Positions 1 to 10,312 of a DNA stretch of 64,000 bases are shown here, one piece after another. Below the pieces are notes generated by a model. It was not told the origin of the DNA. It made no database searches and saw only the letters and a list, made by a program, of their open reading frames with translations. Location: NCBI GenBank assembly GCA_021234155.1, contig JAJEKV010000006.1:9207003-9271002 (forward strand), in the 5' to 3' direction. The DNA is from Isoetes taiwanensis (Eukaryota; Streptophyta; Lycopodiopsida; Isoetales; Isoetaceae). The translations under genes were made by a program, and so were the position numbers. Every line of letters starts with the position of its first letter. The first letter of the stretch is position 1.

Positions 1-389
1 ATGTTTGAGGCATACCCTAAGGTCCTAACAAAGTTGGTTTGGGGGAGTCCAATCTCTACACATGGAGCGGCTTGGGCGGTTCTAGACTCTAGCTTCTTTC
101 TAGGTATCCTGGCAATAGGGAGTGTCAATGTGGCGGCTATATAAGTCAAACTCTATTAGAAGGACACAGAATTAGGTCAAGGTTTATGCCTTTGGCATGA
201 GCAGAGGTGATGTACCGACAGTTGGACTTGGGTTGCTATGCTGAGGTCTAGATGACTATAACAAAGGGGTGTTCTTGGGCACTTCTATCTAGGAGTAAGG
301 TATCGGCTTGGAAATGAGAGCAATACTTACAGCTACTAATGGGGTATGCTTCTATCTACAAACAAACTACAGTTTGGAAAAACAATTCA

Positions 390-1130
390 AGGGTTTGGGC
401 AATTTTGGTCAATTTGGGCTAGGGTTTGACATTTCTAGCCTAATTTGAGGTCATAAAAGGATTCTAGGCTATCTAATGGTCCTATTGCAACAATTTTCAG
501 GCGATTTGGAGCTCTGTAGCTCAAGTTATGGAGGTTCAAAGTTTGGAGGTCTCACAGGTTGCGCCCCGCTCAAAAACTAAAGTTTAGTTCTTTGACCGGT
601 ATGCGAAATGCTGAGACATTGGCTGTAAATTAGGTTAAACGTGTCCATTTTAAGGATCTAAGGGTCAAATCATGCTAGTCTCATCGAAGTTAGCCCGAGA
701 ATGGACCCCTTACTTGGTCAATTTGGAGGTGTTTTGGTCTAGTTTGGACATGGTCTAGGTATGAAATGCTTGAACAAGGCTAGGTTACCTAAAAGATGCT
801 ATCAAGATGGGTTGAAGGTGACTTTGACAAGTCCTGGTGAAGAAATGGTAAGAGGTCTCACGGCTTTAGCCTCGCTTCAAAACTAACTTTTGTTTTTTGC
901 GACCCGGTAGCGCTGAAATGTGGGAGACATCGATCTCATTTAGATCAAGGTGTCTAATTTGGGTAAACTAATGGTGTAAGGGGTGATGGGCTCATCAAAT
1001 TAGGCGAGAATCGACCCCTTATTGGGTCAATTTGGAGCTGTTTTGGTCAAGTTTGGGCGGTCTCCGCGACTTGCGCCTGCTTCAAAACTAACTTTTTGTT
1101 TTCGCGACCGGTGGAGGAGACATCATGTCT
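390..1130. repeat. Degenerate tandem repeat, about 310-bp period
   Basis: Two phrases recur in the same order. One contains ggtctca followed by a cgc-rich stretch and 'tcaaaaacta' or 'ttcaaaacta', near 545-615, 850-930 and 1060-1115. The other contains 'gaccccttac/attgg' and 'gtcaatttggag', near 700-747 and 1010-1058. The copies differ by substitutions and small indels, so this is old. No coding frame of note crosses it. The remainder of positions 1-1700 is AT-rich with no recognisable gene. Confidence 0.5.
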
Positions 1131-1734
1131 CTCGGCTTGCAAATGTCCTATTTCACTGAAATAAAAGCTAAAACTTATTAATTTGTGCGAGCTATGAGAC
1201 ATCACACTTTTTGGTGCGAGTATCCTATTTTACTAAAATAAAAACTAAAGCTTGCTAACTTCGTCCTAATTACGCAAAGATTTGACACATAAACTACTCA
1301 AAATTATCATGTACTAACAAAATTATTGATTATTTACAATATATCTCTTGGGGATCTCCCTTAATTAAACTAGCTAATTACATGCCTTCCCTCATGAGGG
1401 TTACTAAACCATTATGAGCAGGCCTTGTTGAGTCTTCAAAATGTTGGACCGACTTACGCTCTGGCGCTTTTGAGCCTTGGCCTCCCCGCTCTCGTTACGT
1501 CCTCTCCTCTTCTGTTTCCTTGGCCTCCTTGGCCTCTGGGAGGTTTTAGCCTTGTCGAAAAGTCGAGCGATGCATTTGGTGCGCATCATGTCGATCGGAG
1601 TCACAAAGTGTCTATCAAGATGCTCTCTCTATCTAGCTTAAGGGTCTTGGTTCTAAGTCTAAGGCTTAGCCATTAATATTATCTAACATTATTAAAGCTT
1701 AAATCTAATTAAAATTATAATTCAAACGCATAAG

Positions 1735-2042
1735 CGATGCCCCCCTCGATGGGTTGTACGGGGGTTTGGGGGTTCAACCCTGTGGGTGGGAGGTTCAATT
1801 CTCTACTTCTGGCGGGAATTCTTTTAAGATGAGGTTCAAAGAGATTGAAAAACTAGACTAATCTAGCTAGATCCTAGGCTAAGATAAACGATGCCCGCCC
1901 TCGGTGGTTTGTACGGGGGGTTTGGGGGTTCAACCACATTGGGTGGGAGGTTCAATTCTGCCATCATGGAAATTCTTTTAAAGATGAGGTTCAAAGAGAT
2001 TGAAAAACTAGACTAATCTAGCTAGATCCTAGGCTAAGATTC
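1735..2042. repeat. Direct tandem duplication, 154-bp period, two copies
   Basis: A unit beginning cgatgccc and ending ctaggctaagat occurs at 1735-1888 and again at 1889-2042. Both copies carry a G-rich block with 'gggggttcaacc' and 'gggtgggaggttcaattct', then an almost identical tail running to 'ctagctagatcctaggctaa'. The tail is closer to identical than the head. The ggttcaa blocks resemble a Pol III B box, but no matching A box is present, so I do not call a SINE. Confidence 0.8.
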
Positions 2043-3890
2043 GAATTACCAAAACTAAAGTTTAGTTATTGAACCAGGCGCGAGCATTTGTGAGACCACC
2101 TTACACGGCTCATTCTTTTTAGTTTTATTAAGTTCCAATTCACCTAAGCGTACTAATATTAAATTCCAATCCACTTAACTTTGTTACTAGCTTAGCATAA
2201 ACTACAAAAATGAGAAAAAAATTTCCCACTTTCCGAGGTTCGAGGATCCTATCAAGTTAGTACTACTGGGAGCATGGCGAGTGCTTTGCTCTTGGTCTCC
2301 AAGAACATTGCTCGATACCAGCGTGGCGTCCCCTACTCATAATCGGTGCCCTCACCGGTATACAAACAAGGAGTTCATCCCCATACCAGCTCCATGCTAT
2401 CTGGGGCCCTCCACATGACACTTTTGCCGTGGCGGGTTCCAGTGGGAAGAGTGGAAGGGTCATTGCACCCCGTCTCCCTCGGGGCCTACCTAGGCTGCGG
2501 GCGTAAACATACATGTCGATTAGCACATACATCAACATCATATGACCATCACGAAGGATGGTCCTCCCACATATCTGCATAGACAAAGATCACACATCAC
2601 ATGGGAATCCTACCCAAGGCTCGGACTCAAAGGGATGGTAGCGGCTTGGGTCTCGAGTTCATTGCGAGGCGCAATTCATGGCAATGGATTTGGTAGCATA
2701 TGAACATGGCTTAGGGTTGTCCACTCCATCCGCCCCTCACATTGCACACTTTGCGTAGGCTGAAAAGTGTTGGGACTTTTAGCCGCCCGGATGCATAGCC
2801 AAGGGGCTATATCTGGGTTGCATCTCCCGATTCCGATGGGGCGGTAGGGATCTCCCCTCGAGATCTACATGCTGACTCAAGGTGACTAGAGGGCCCGCGG
2901 CGTTGTCGACTTGAACTCAATGGAAGGTCATATTCACCACCTCCCGCGAGTGTGAGCCCATGCCTTGCCCACACGCGGTGGCAAGCCATTAGACCTAGTC
3001 CGCGGTGACCCCGGCGATCTTTACACACGGAGGGGTCGTTCAAGTGTCGAACATGAACCTCCTTATAAGCCCGGTCGGCCCCTTCACCCACAACCAGTGT
3101 GGCTCTTGTGCACAGGGGCATCTATGGTGTGCTAGAGAGGCTAATCTAGGAGCATCTACTACCAAGCTTTGAGTCTCTACCCCCTTCCCAATACAAGGAG
3201 TTCACAGGAGATACATCATCCATATACATCACGGAAGAACTAAAGAACAAGATCTAATCTATATCATAGAGTTAGGTTCTTTAGTTAGAATCTACTATCT
3301 ACTCATCTAGAGATCTAGATAGGCTGCTAAAGGCGATTTAATAGGCTAAACCGACCGATACAATGATTGAAAAGCGGTTTAGACCATTAAATCGACTACA
3401 TACCCCATCCATGAGTTGCTCCTCGACTGAGTTCGACCATCCTCTTGAGCTGCTCGAATCAAGGGAAACTAATGGTGCCATTCTCTCGACGCCAGTCACG
3501 GGAGGCGGTTTTGACTCCTAGAGCAGCCAAAGCAGCTCTAAAACCTAGGAACGAAAATGGGCAAGTTAGGGTTCTTCTACTTAAATAGGCAAGGGTTGGG
3601 GCTTAGGGTTTCCAATTATCCCTTTAGGCATGTGGGATAATTGGAAATGGGCCCACTTGCCTTTAATGGCTAGGTGGCCAAATGTGCCTACATGGAAATG
3701 TGTGCACCTAAATGTGCCCACATGGAAATGTGTGCACCTTAATAAATGTGCATGTGCACATTAATAAGAAATGCACATACCTAGCAAGTTGCCCCCCTAG
3801 GGCTACTCACTGGCTACTGCGTCGGGCGTACACGCGTCGGTTGGAGTGGGCGTGTAATGGCGTGATGAGACGATGCGATGATACATCCCG
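2043..3890. other. Non-coding stretch, no gene recognised
   Basis: Frames of up to about 107 codons occur here on both strands, but they overlap antisense and show no recognisable domain. A short duplication ('acatggaaatgtgtgcacct' twice) lies at 3690-3740. The sequence is more GC-rich between 2300 and 3100 than its surroundings, which may mark old element sequence, but I cannot assign it. Confidence 0.5.
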
Positions 3891-3899
3891 GGACCGTAT

Positions 3900-5170
3900 C
3901 TTCTTTGGAGAACGATCCACCAGTCTTCATCCCGATTGGTGCCCATAATGTTCCTGAAATGGTTAGCTGCAGCAATTTTGATCTGGTCTTCATTTGTAAT
4001 GTCTTCATCCCCAACTCTTATTTCGAAGATATGATTCTTCTTTATTTTGCCTTTAGCTTTTACAAAGAAATATTTGGAGCTGCTTCTCTCATCATCCTTT
4101 ATCTCTCTTATCTTGGCCTTAAGCTTCCATCCTTCAGCTATTCTAATCTCTTCCTTCTCGATTTCCGCTTTGATGTTGTCCTTCTCCTCCTCAGGAGCAT
4201 TGGGCAGACTATCTCTCAATTTCTGCAAGGAGGAGAGCTTATTAAGGTGCACTTGTTTCCCCCATTCCTTGAGCCAATTCTTGATTGCCTTTGCAACTTG
4301 AATCCACCAGAACATCCAACCAGAGTGACCAATGGGTTTGGGGATTTTATTTAAGACCTCCTGTAATCTATCCATAAATTCTTCATGATCGAGTAGACTG
4401 GTATTAAGCTTGAAATAGGTTTTCCTCTTTTTCTTGGACTGATTGATAGCCATAATTCTCAACTGTTGGGGATAATGATCCGAGAGGGTGTATCCTTCCA
4501 AATTGTAGACCCTACTACTGTGATTCCACATATTTTCAGAGAGATAATACCTATCGTGAAGGCATAATGTGGGGTCCATTCTCTTATCTGTCCAGCTATA
4601 AGAATCTGGCTTAGTTCTGGCAAGATTTAAGTTGTGGCTTCTAGTGAACTCCAACCACGCCTCCTTTTCCTTCCTGCCAAGAGGTTTGAAATTCTTGTTT
4701 TTCATAAAACTGTTAGTAACCATGTTAAGATCCCCACCCAAAATACATTCATCATACTCCAGATTATCTAGACTGTTCTTCACCCCTTTCCATATGTCCA
4801 CTCTCTCTGTAGGATTGTTAAAGGCATAGATATTTACCAGAGCAAGCTTTATCCTATAAATGGTACATAGAAGGATCTGCCACCTACCATCTCTACTATT
4901 GATCATATAGGTATCAGAAATGTTTAGATAGTTCTTCCAGGCAATAGCAATACCTGCAGAAGAATCATTAGCAGGAATAGACCAAATACTATAATTAGGA
5001 GGAAGAGTTTTGCTAATGGTTTTCTCATGATCAGAATCATGTAATTTATGTTCCTGGATAAACAAAAAATCACGGTTGGGGGATGAGAGACAAACCTTCA
5101 TTCTTTCCCTTTTAATACTATTATTGATACCCTGGAGATTCCAGGTTATAAAACTAATCTCTCTATCCAT
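3900..5170 (-). pseudogene. LINE ORF2, endonuclease (EEP) portion only
   Basis: The frame opens with ATG at 5170 and reads MDREISFITWNLQGINN, the conserved start of apurinic endonuclease/exonuclease-phosphatase domains. Further marks are FIQEHKL (catalytic Glu region), GGDLNMV (Asp/Asn pair near residue 145) and LSDHYP (the S-D-H motif near residue 230). A basic, Glu-rich linker follows, with the phrase KYFFVKAKGK typical of the region between endonuclease and RT. Recognisable sequence stops at about GTNRDEDW, and the rest of the frame to 3803 is unrelated. In an active element this domain nicks target DNA to prime reverse transcription. This copy cannot do so because the RT is missing. Confidence 0.85.
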
Positions 5171-5241
5171 TAATACTTATACTTCCCTAAAGCCATCCCC
5201 GCTTGGATGGTCTGTTTCCTTGGGCTCGATCTGCTCGGGCT
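5171..5241 (-). pseudogene. LINE ORF1, last codons downstream of the retroposed insert
   Basis: About 23 codons (from SPSRSSPRKQ to a TAA just before the ORF2 ATG) continue the ORF1 C-terminus, which on the other side of the insert ends in a Lys/Arg-rich run and FNF. The target-site duplication includes the codons for KKFNF, so the junction can be read unambiguously. This shows that the insert landed within ORF1 rather than in the space between the ORFs. Confidence 0.75.
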
Positions 5242-5252
5242 GAAATTAAATT

Positions 5253-5256
<4 letters not shown>
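5242..5256. repeat. Target-site duplication, left copy (15 bp)
   Basis: gaaattaaatttctt here matches 6362-6376 exactly and flanks the poly(A)-tailed insert. Confidence 0.85.
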
Positions 5257-5290
<34 letters not shown>

Positions 5291-6361
5291 AAGCCAAGAA
5301 TGATCTGTATTGTATTCAAAAGATAAGAGTGTTTACACATACAGTGAGTCCAGAGCTGCCACTTCTCCAATCCATGATAAGCAGTCCGGACTCTAGACCC
5401 AGTACTTGGAGCCTCTCTCAACTTCTTCTCCATAGGATACTATAGGAGAGAAGGCCTCAGTTCCTAGGCTAAATTTTATAAAGAAACGGTCTAAGACCTT
5501 ATTACAAAGGCTCCACAATAGGCTGATAAGATATTTTAAGCACACAGTCACGGATATCGTTAATCTTGTCTTATCGCCGGGGATCAAGAAGCGAGGTTCA
5601 GGCTGCTACTTCCCATTCTAGAATGGCCATAAGAGATCTTAGTAAGAAGGAGCCACTTGAAGCATTCTCGAAAAATATCCCGGCAACCAAAGGCGAGGCT
5701 CATACGCGTGCTTCGGCCATTCCATTCTTTGCGATTACTCTGGTGTATAACCTTCTTCCAAGCAATAAGAAAAAGATGGCGGGCCTGCTGAACTTCATCC
5801 CATCGTCACGAAGAATATGGGCTTCATTCCCACAATGCGGGCCTCCCTAGTCTCCGCCCGGGGCAGCCCATGGCAAACCACACAGCCTATTCGAAATGAT
5901 GGGGCGACTATCATCGCTCATAATCCTCCCCTTCTTTGGGGCCGGGGAGGGCCTCTCTTGTTAGGACCAAGAAGCAACACCTACTAACGAAAAATATACA
6001 CAAGAAGCAGATGAAGAAAACCCCTTAGCACCTGGAGTGCCTTTCATGAGCATGGTAGCCCGCAATGGGTGCGAGCTTTCCCAGCCGATTCTCAGAGGTT
6101 TACTGATCTAATACCCTGCGTTAACAAAGCTGAAAACCTAGTTGGAGTTACCTCTTGCTGTGATTTGCTGCTGGTTCTCAGGAACTTCTGAAAAGAGACG
6201 AGCATGGCCGCTGATCAGAAAACAAATCAAGAGAGGGGGCGGCAGATCGGCCGAAAAATGCGTGCCCTTCCGGCCTCGATCTGCTTTCGTGGTTCTCGCG
6301 ACAGGAAAAAGGCCGCCGCCAAGGGCGGAAGCCCTAGCCGCAAACATTCAGAGACGTTAAC
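5257..6361 (-). mobile_element. Retroposed 1.1 kb insert with poly(A) tail, inside LINE ORF1
   Basis: A run of 35 T (5255-5289) on the plus strand is a poly(A) tail on the minus strand, and a perfect 15-bp duplication flanks the segment. Both are hallmarks of L1-mediated retroposition of an RNA. The minus-strand 5' end carries an ATG at 6347 opening a 69-codon frame that starts MFAARASALGGG and has many Arg but few acidic residues, like a mitochondrial presequence; it includes RLFSEVPEN. The remainder (about 5.4-6.1 kb) is GC-richer than its surroundings, has no long frame in sense, and has the texture of plant mitochondrial intergenic DNA. Its source gene is not identified. No GIY-YIG, endonuclease or RT is present, so it was mobilised in trans. 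Confidence 0.8.
6144..6347 (-). pseudogene. Presequence-like 69-codon frame at 5' end of the retroposed insert
   Basis: It reads from ATG 6347 to a TAG in 'aactccaactag'. The N-terminal 35 residues are Ala/Arg/Gly rich with only one acidic residue, as in mitochondrial targeting peptides. The end (RLFSEVPEN, then Gln/Asn-rich) resembles the region just after the presequence in some mitochondrial AAA proteases of the FtsH3/10 type, but I am not confident of that identity. The sequence after 'gcaagag' begins 'gtaact', which could be a retained intron donor. If so, the parent RNA was incompletely spliced and the true protein frame continued elsewhere. Confidence 0.35.
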
Positions 6362-6376
6362 GAAATTAAATTTCTT
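6362..6376. repeat. Target-site duplication, right copy (15 bp)
   Basis: Exact match to 5242-5256. It lies within the LINE ORF1 codons for KKFNF (minus strand). Confidence 0.85.
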
Positions 6377-8182
6377 CTTACCTCTGCCCTTTTTCCTGTC
6401 CACTATGTTCCAACCATTGTCTTCTGAGTCGAGAAGGTTCTCAGTACCTTGAGTTTCCAAATAGGTGTGCGCAACATCTTCCTTTCGAGCGAATTGGGTC
6501 AATAATTAGGAAAAGTGAAGATAATATCACTTGTGTCAATTCTCACGGCCAGGTTGATATTTTTGATGAGGACCACCATGTCGTCATGAAGCTCTACCTT
6601 CGATGGGATTTCATCATTCTCTCTTTGGTTAGGGGTAATCTGAGTTTGAATGCTCTTATCAAATTCAACAACAGCTCTTTCTACCCCTGGATTTTCCTTG
6701 TTATTGACCTTCGGTACCCATACCTGTTTAGGTTTTTGGATTGGGGTCACCACTGGGTCATGGATCGACCATTTAGAGTAATTAATAGTGAGGTCCATGA
6801 ATTCATCAGCCTCGACTCTGATCTTAATCTTCTTCTTCCAATCAGAATTAATTTTCTTAGTTATGCGAACCGTGGGAAAGTTAGTTTGGGGGATATTAAT
6901 TTCAAGGACCTCCCCTAAAGATTCACAGAGGGCATATAGATGGGAGCGGGTCCAAAAGGCTGGGGGGAGATTCGGGAACGATAGCCAAGTAGAAGTTTGA
7001 ACTTCCTCCCCCGAGCCGAGTATGAAATTGGGGGACCAATTCATGATGTAGAAAGGAGCATTGTTGATGAAATCCAACTTCCTTCTTAGAATTTGCTTGA
7101 CGCAGACCTCATCTCTAGCATACAATTTGAAAAGTCTTCTTATCCAGCTTAAGAATAGAAAGGATAGGAATGTGCTGGGATTTAGTAATCCAATTCTTGA
7201 CTTCCCCTTGATTTGGGCATGCACGCAGGAAATGTATTAAAATAGCATTCTTGGTAAACATGTCAGTAGCAGAGGAGTCCAAAACACCAAACAGATCTAT
7301 AAATTCTCTACTGACTGTACTCTGATTCCTTGGGTTAGTCGGTTGAGGAACATAATGTCTATCATTCATGAGAATATTTTTATATGAGGGGAGAGATGAT
7401 GGACCTTTTGTTTTGTCATTCTTGCCGACTACCAGGATGGAGTTGCTGATTTTATTTTCTCCAATCTTCGTTTTCGGCACATTCAGCGCACAGAGCTTGA
7501 CCTCCATGCAGTTCCCACAATCGCACGAATTTATCTCTTCCGGGTTGAAGAATCCGTTGGAGTCTTTGATTTTATATTTTGCCAATTTCTTTCCCTTTAG
7601 CTGGTAAACCTCCAAGGATGTAGACACCCCTTCCAGTGGTTCGTTCAAGACCAGCCCTTGCCTAAAAATTTTCCTTTTCCTTTCGATTACATGGTCTTCT
7701 GCTTCGAGCCTAATGCTCGCATTTGAGTTCTCCCTTAGCCCATCCCACTGAATGATAAGGTTCTTAACCTTCGCCAGCATCTCGTCCATGTAAGCCCTGA
7801 AAATGCTGTTCTTGAGGCTACATCAATCCGTTTAAGTGTGTCCCTGTTTCACGGTAATGAGCTTGTAAAGGGTATTGTCTAATTCCTGCAGGTAGCCAAA
7901 TGTATTCCAGACCCAGTCCCTGTCGTTGGCTCTTCCATTCAAATAATCTTTATCAATAATCTCCATTTTTTCCCTGCATGCTAGTATTCCGACATCCTCA
8001 AGCACTCCCATGCAAAAAGCTGCTGCCTTCTGCTGGTCTTTTATAATCTCCATCCCCATAAACAATTCTTTCAAAATCCCCCGGGCTTTATCGTTCTTGC
8101 TATCCATCCGAGAAAAATGTGATTCCATTAAGTCATCTTCCTGCTGAATTGCGGGCTTTGAGGTGCTTGCCTTGGTTCTCAT
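6377..8182 (-). pseudogene. LINE ORF1 (DUF4283-type nucleic-acid-binding protein), frameshifted
   Basis: Three overlapping minus-strand frames together make one ORF1. The first (8182-7832) is preceded by unassigned leader. The second (7789-7115) carries the first part of the DUF4283 fold. The third (7224-6499) carries its core, with APFYIMNWSPNF and LPPAFWTRSHLYALCESLGE. A last frame (6502-6377) ends in a basic run (RKKGRGKKKFNF). Frame changes occur near 7.8, 7.15 and 6.5 kb. In plant L1 elements ORF1p binds element RNA in the ribonucleoprotein. The N-terminal 116 residues are not recognisable to me. Confidence 0.7.
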
Positions 8183-8400
8183 GTCCGTGCCGCTTCCCCG
8201 AAGGCCAAAGATTCTTCACAAAAAACTGAACGGTGGAAGAGCAGCCTATTGAGGAAAGAGGGATCAAACCCTTTACCTTTTCCCCGAAAGGAAAGTAATC
8301 GCCAATGATAACTCCTTCCTTCCCCAAGGAGAAGTTTGCCCAAGATTTGACTGGGGCGGACGCTGAAAACTCGGAAAATCACGGATCCTAGAAATTCAAA

Positions 8401-10312
8401 CCCTCGACCCCCGACAGCCGGGCCCCTAGATCTGGCTCGGGGTCCAAGAAGACTACTAATTGGCGACTAGATACCTCCAAACCACCATGTCAAGATCCAC
8501 GATGTGCGGTCGAAAAATGTCGCCCAATGAAAGATAGGTTCAATACCGAATTCTAGGGGAGCGCTCATAGTAAAGAGATTACGTTCAAATCTGTTTCCCA
8601 GTGCTAAGTACGACTGAGAGTTGTGGGATGTAACTCTTAGAGAGCCAGATCTATCAAAGCAAATAATGCACAAAAAGAAAGAACTAAGCCCAAACCTACA
8701 GAAGCCTATTCTAGATTGAGATTCCATTGTAATGGTGATCAAATCTTCTAAAAGAACTAAGGAGTCCTGGTAATTCCAAGGGAGATTAGAAATTCCCAGC
8801 CCACGGAGAAACGACTTCAAGCAAAGCCTCATCCATCGGGGTTGGGGAACTCTCCACAGGAACATGCAGCTAGGCTCACAGGCTCAACGTTCATTTTTCG
8901 CCCTCCTCTAAAGTGCAACTCCCGCATAAAGTGGATACTCATTCATTAAAAGTTTGAAAATGGAATTAGTGCAACATTAGTTATTTGTAGTTTGGGTTTG
9001 AGTGATGTGGAAAAAAAATCTGCAAGCTGTATATTAGGTTGGAGGCATGGAGCTAAGAGAAATTTATTTTATACTTAAATTTCTTTGCTTTAGCCATTTG
9101 TCCTATTGGAGGAAATAAGATGAGATTGATAAAACCAAGTGAAACCTCAATGATGCATTTTGTGTCACTTTGCTGAAATTGCATGTTCCTTAGTAGTTAC
9201 TAGTCTAGATAAGGTTCTCAACATTGAACATGTTTTTTTACTTGTTTGCTCTACATGTTTATTGTCTATAGTAATAAAGAAGCCCTTTCATAGAAGCACC
9301 TCAATTTTTTTATTTCTTTAACTTTGTACAAGTACCAAAGGAAATGACTACAATATGGACTATGAATGGGACACATAAATGGAAGCCTGAGGTTTTTCTT
9401 AACTGAAACCTTCTCTATAAATAGTCAAATTTTGCCCATGCATCGATGGATTTGAGTGAATGGTTTGCTTAAAGGTTCTCTAATGAAGTGATATCTACTT
9501 ATAAAGTATGCAGTATGCTGTGACGATGCTTTTATATGCAATTTATATAGCAATGACGTAAAGCAATGGTTTAGGGTTTAGGATGCACACTAAAAATTTA
9601 TAAGTTACTCCTCCTGCAAGATATGAGTGGGATATTGACATTGAAGAGAGGAATTAAGAGCTTGGAACACTAGTTGTGGATGGTCAAAGGACCATGTATC
9701 ACTCATTTTTCACATTCTATTTGTCATGCTAATTGGATGGCATACACTTATCTTACATTGTGGTTTTATCATCACGCATCTCCACATGACATGAGACTTA
9801 TATAACTCTTCTAACATGTTAGAGTTATGCTAATTATTTAAAAAGTTAAATCTGTCACTTCTGTTCACACACGTGTAGTTTGTAGCTCATACTTCCACAT
9901 TCTTTTAGTAAGGATCTTTTGAACTTATTAATCTGTACAACCTTATTTCAAATGCTATTACATACGTTTCCAGCTCAAAAAGGTTCTTCGTTACTAAAAC
10001 TTCATTACTAAAGTGGAATTGAAAATTGCATGCAAAAGACAAAAAACGGGTCAAGAAAATGTTTTTGTTGGCAATTACTAGTATATGCCTAGTGTGGCTC
10101 ACTCGTTGATGCATGAAAAGTATTACAATATTTTCCCAAAGACAATATCAACCTTGCCATGCACTTGGCTACAATACAAAACCCAGTATGCACTTGGCCA
10201 TCATCAAATCACTCATACAATATTAGAAGCAAAGCCTCACCTTTTGGAGTAAGAAAATTTGTGTACTGCTAAGCCTGTTGCCTTATTCTCCCTTCCTTTT
10301 ATCGAATTGGGG
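8401..10312. other. Intergenic, no feature recognised
   Basis: Positions 8467-8865 have a 132-codon minus-strand frame ending GGI, upstream of the LINE and possibly its 5' leader. I see no domain in it. From 8.9 to 10.3 kb the DNA is AT-rich with short frames only. Confidence 0.5.

Larger units (their letters stand above)
3900..8400 (-). mobile_element. L1-type plant LINE, decayed, missing its RT half
   Basis: On the minus strand an ORF1 with a DUF4283-like domain (about 8.18-6.38 kb) is followed by an ORF2 with an endonuclease domain (5170 to about 3900). The ORF1 stop and the ORF2 ATG are practically adjacent near 5170, as in plant L1 elements. Nothing after the endonuclease and its linker survives: the RT and the poly(A) tail are absent. 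Loss of the 3' half is unusual, because target-primed reverse transcription normally truncates the 5' end, so a later deletion or rearrangement near 3.9 kb is implied. A 1.1 kb retroposed insert sits inside ORF1. Confidence 0.8.

Noticed and set aside
2263-3121. Frames of 104 and 107 codons on the minus strand as genes
   Set aside because: No domain, antisense competitors, and no initiation or splice context.
5251-5290. Poly(T) run as the 3' tail of the LINE itself
   Set aside because: LINE ORF1 codons continue on both sides and a 15-bp duplication brackets the segment, so the tail belongs to a later insert.
5566-5850. 94-codon plus-strand frame (MSYRRGSRSEVQ...) as a gene
   Set aside because: It is antisense to a poly(A)-tailed insert and has no recognisable domain; its openness is probably chance in organelle-like sequence.
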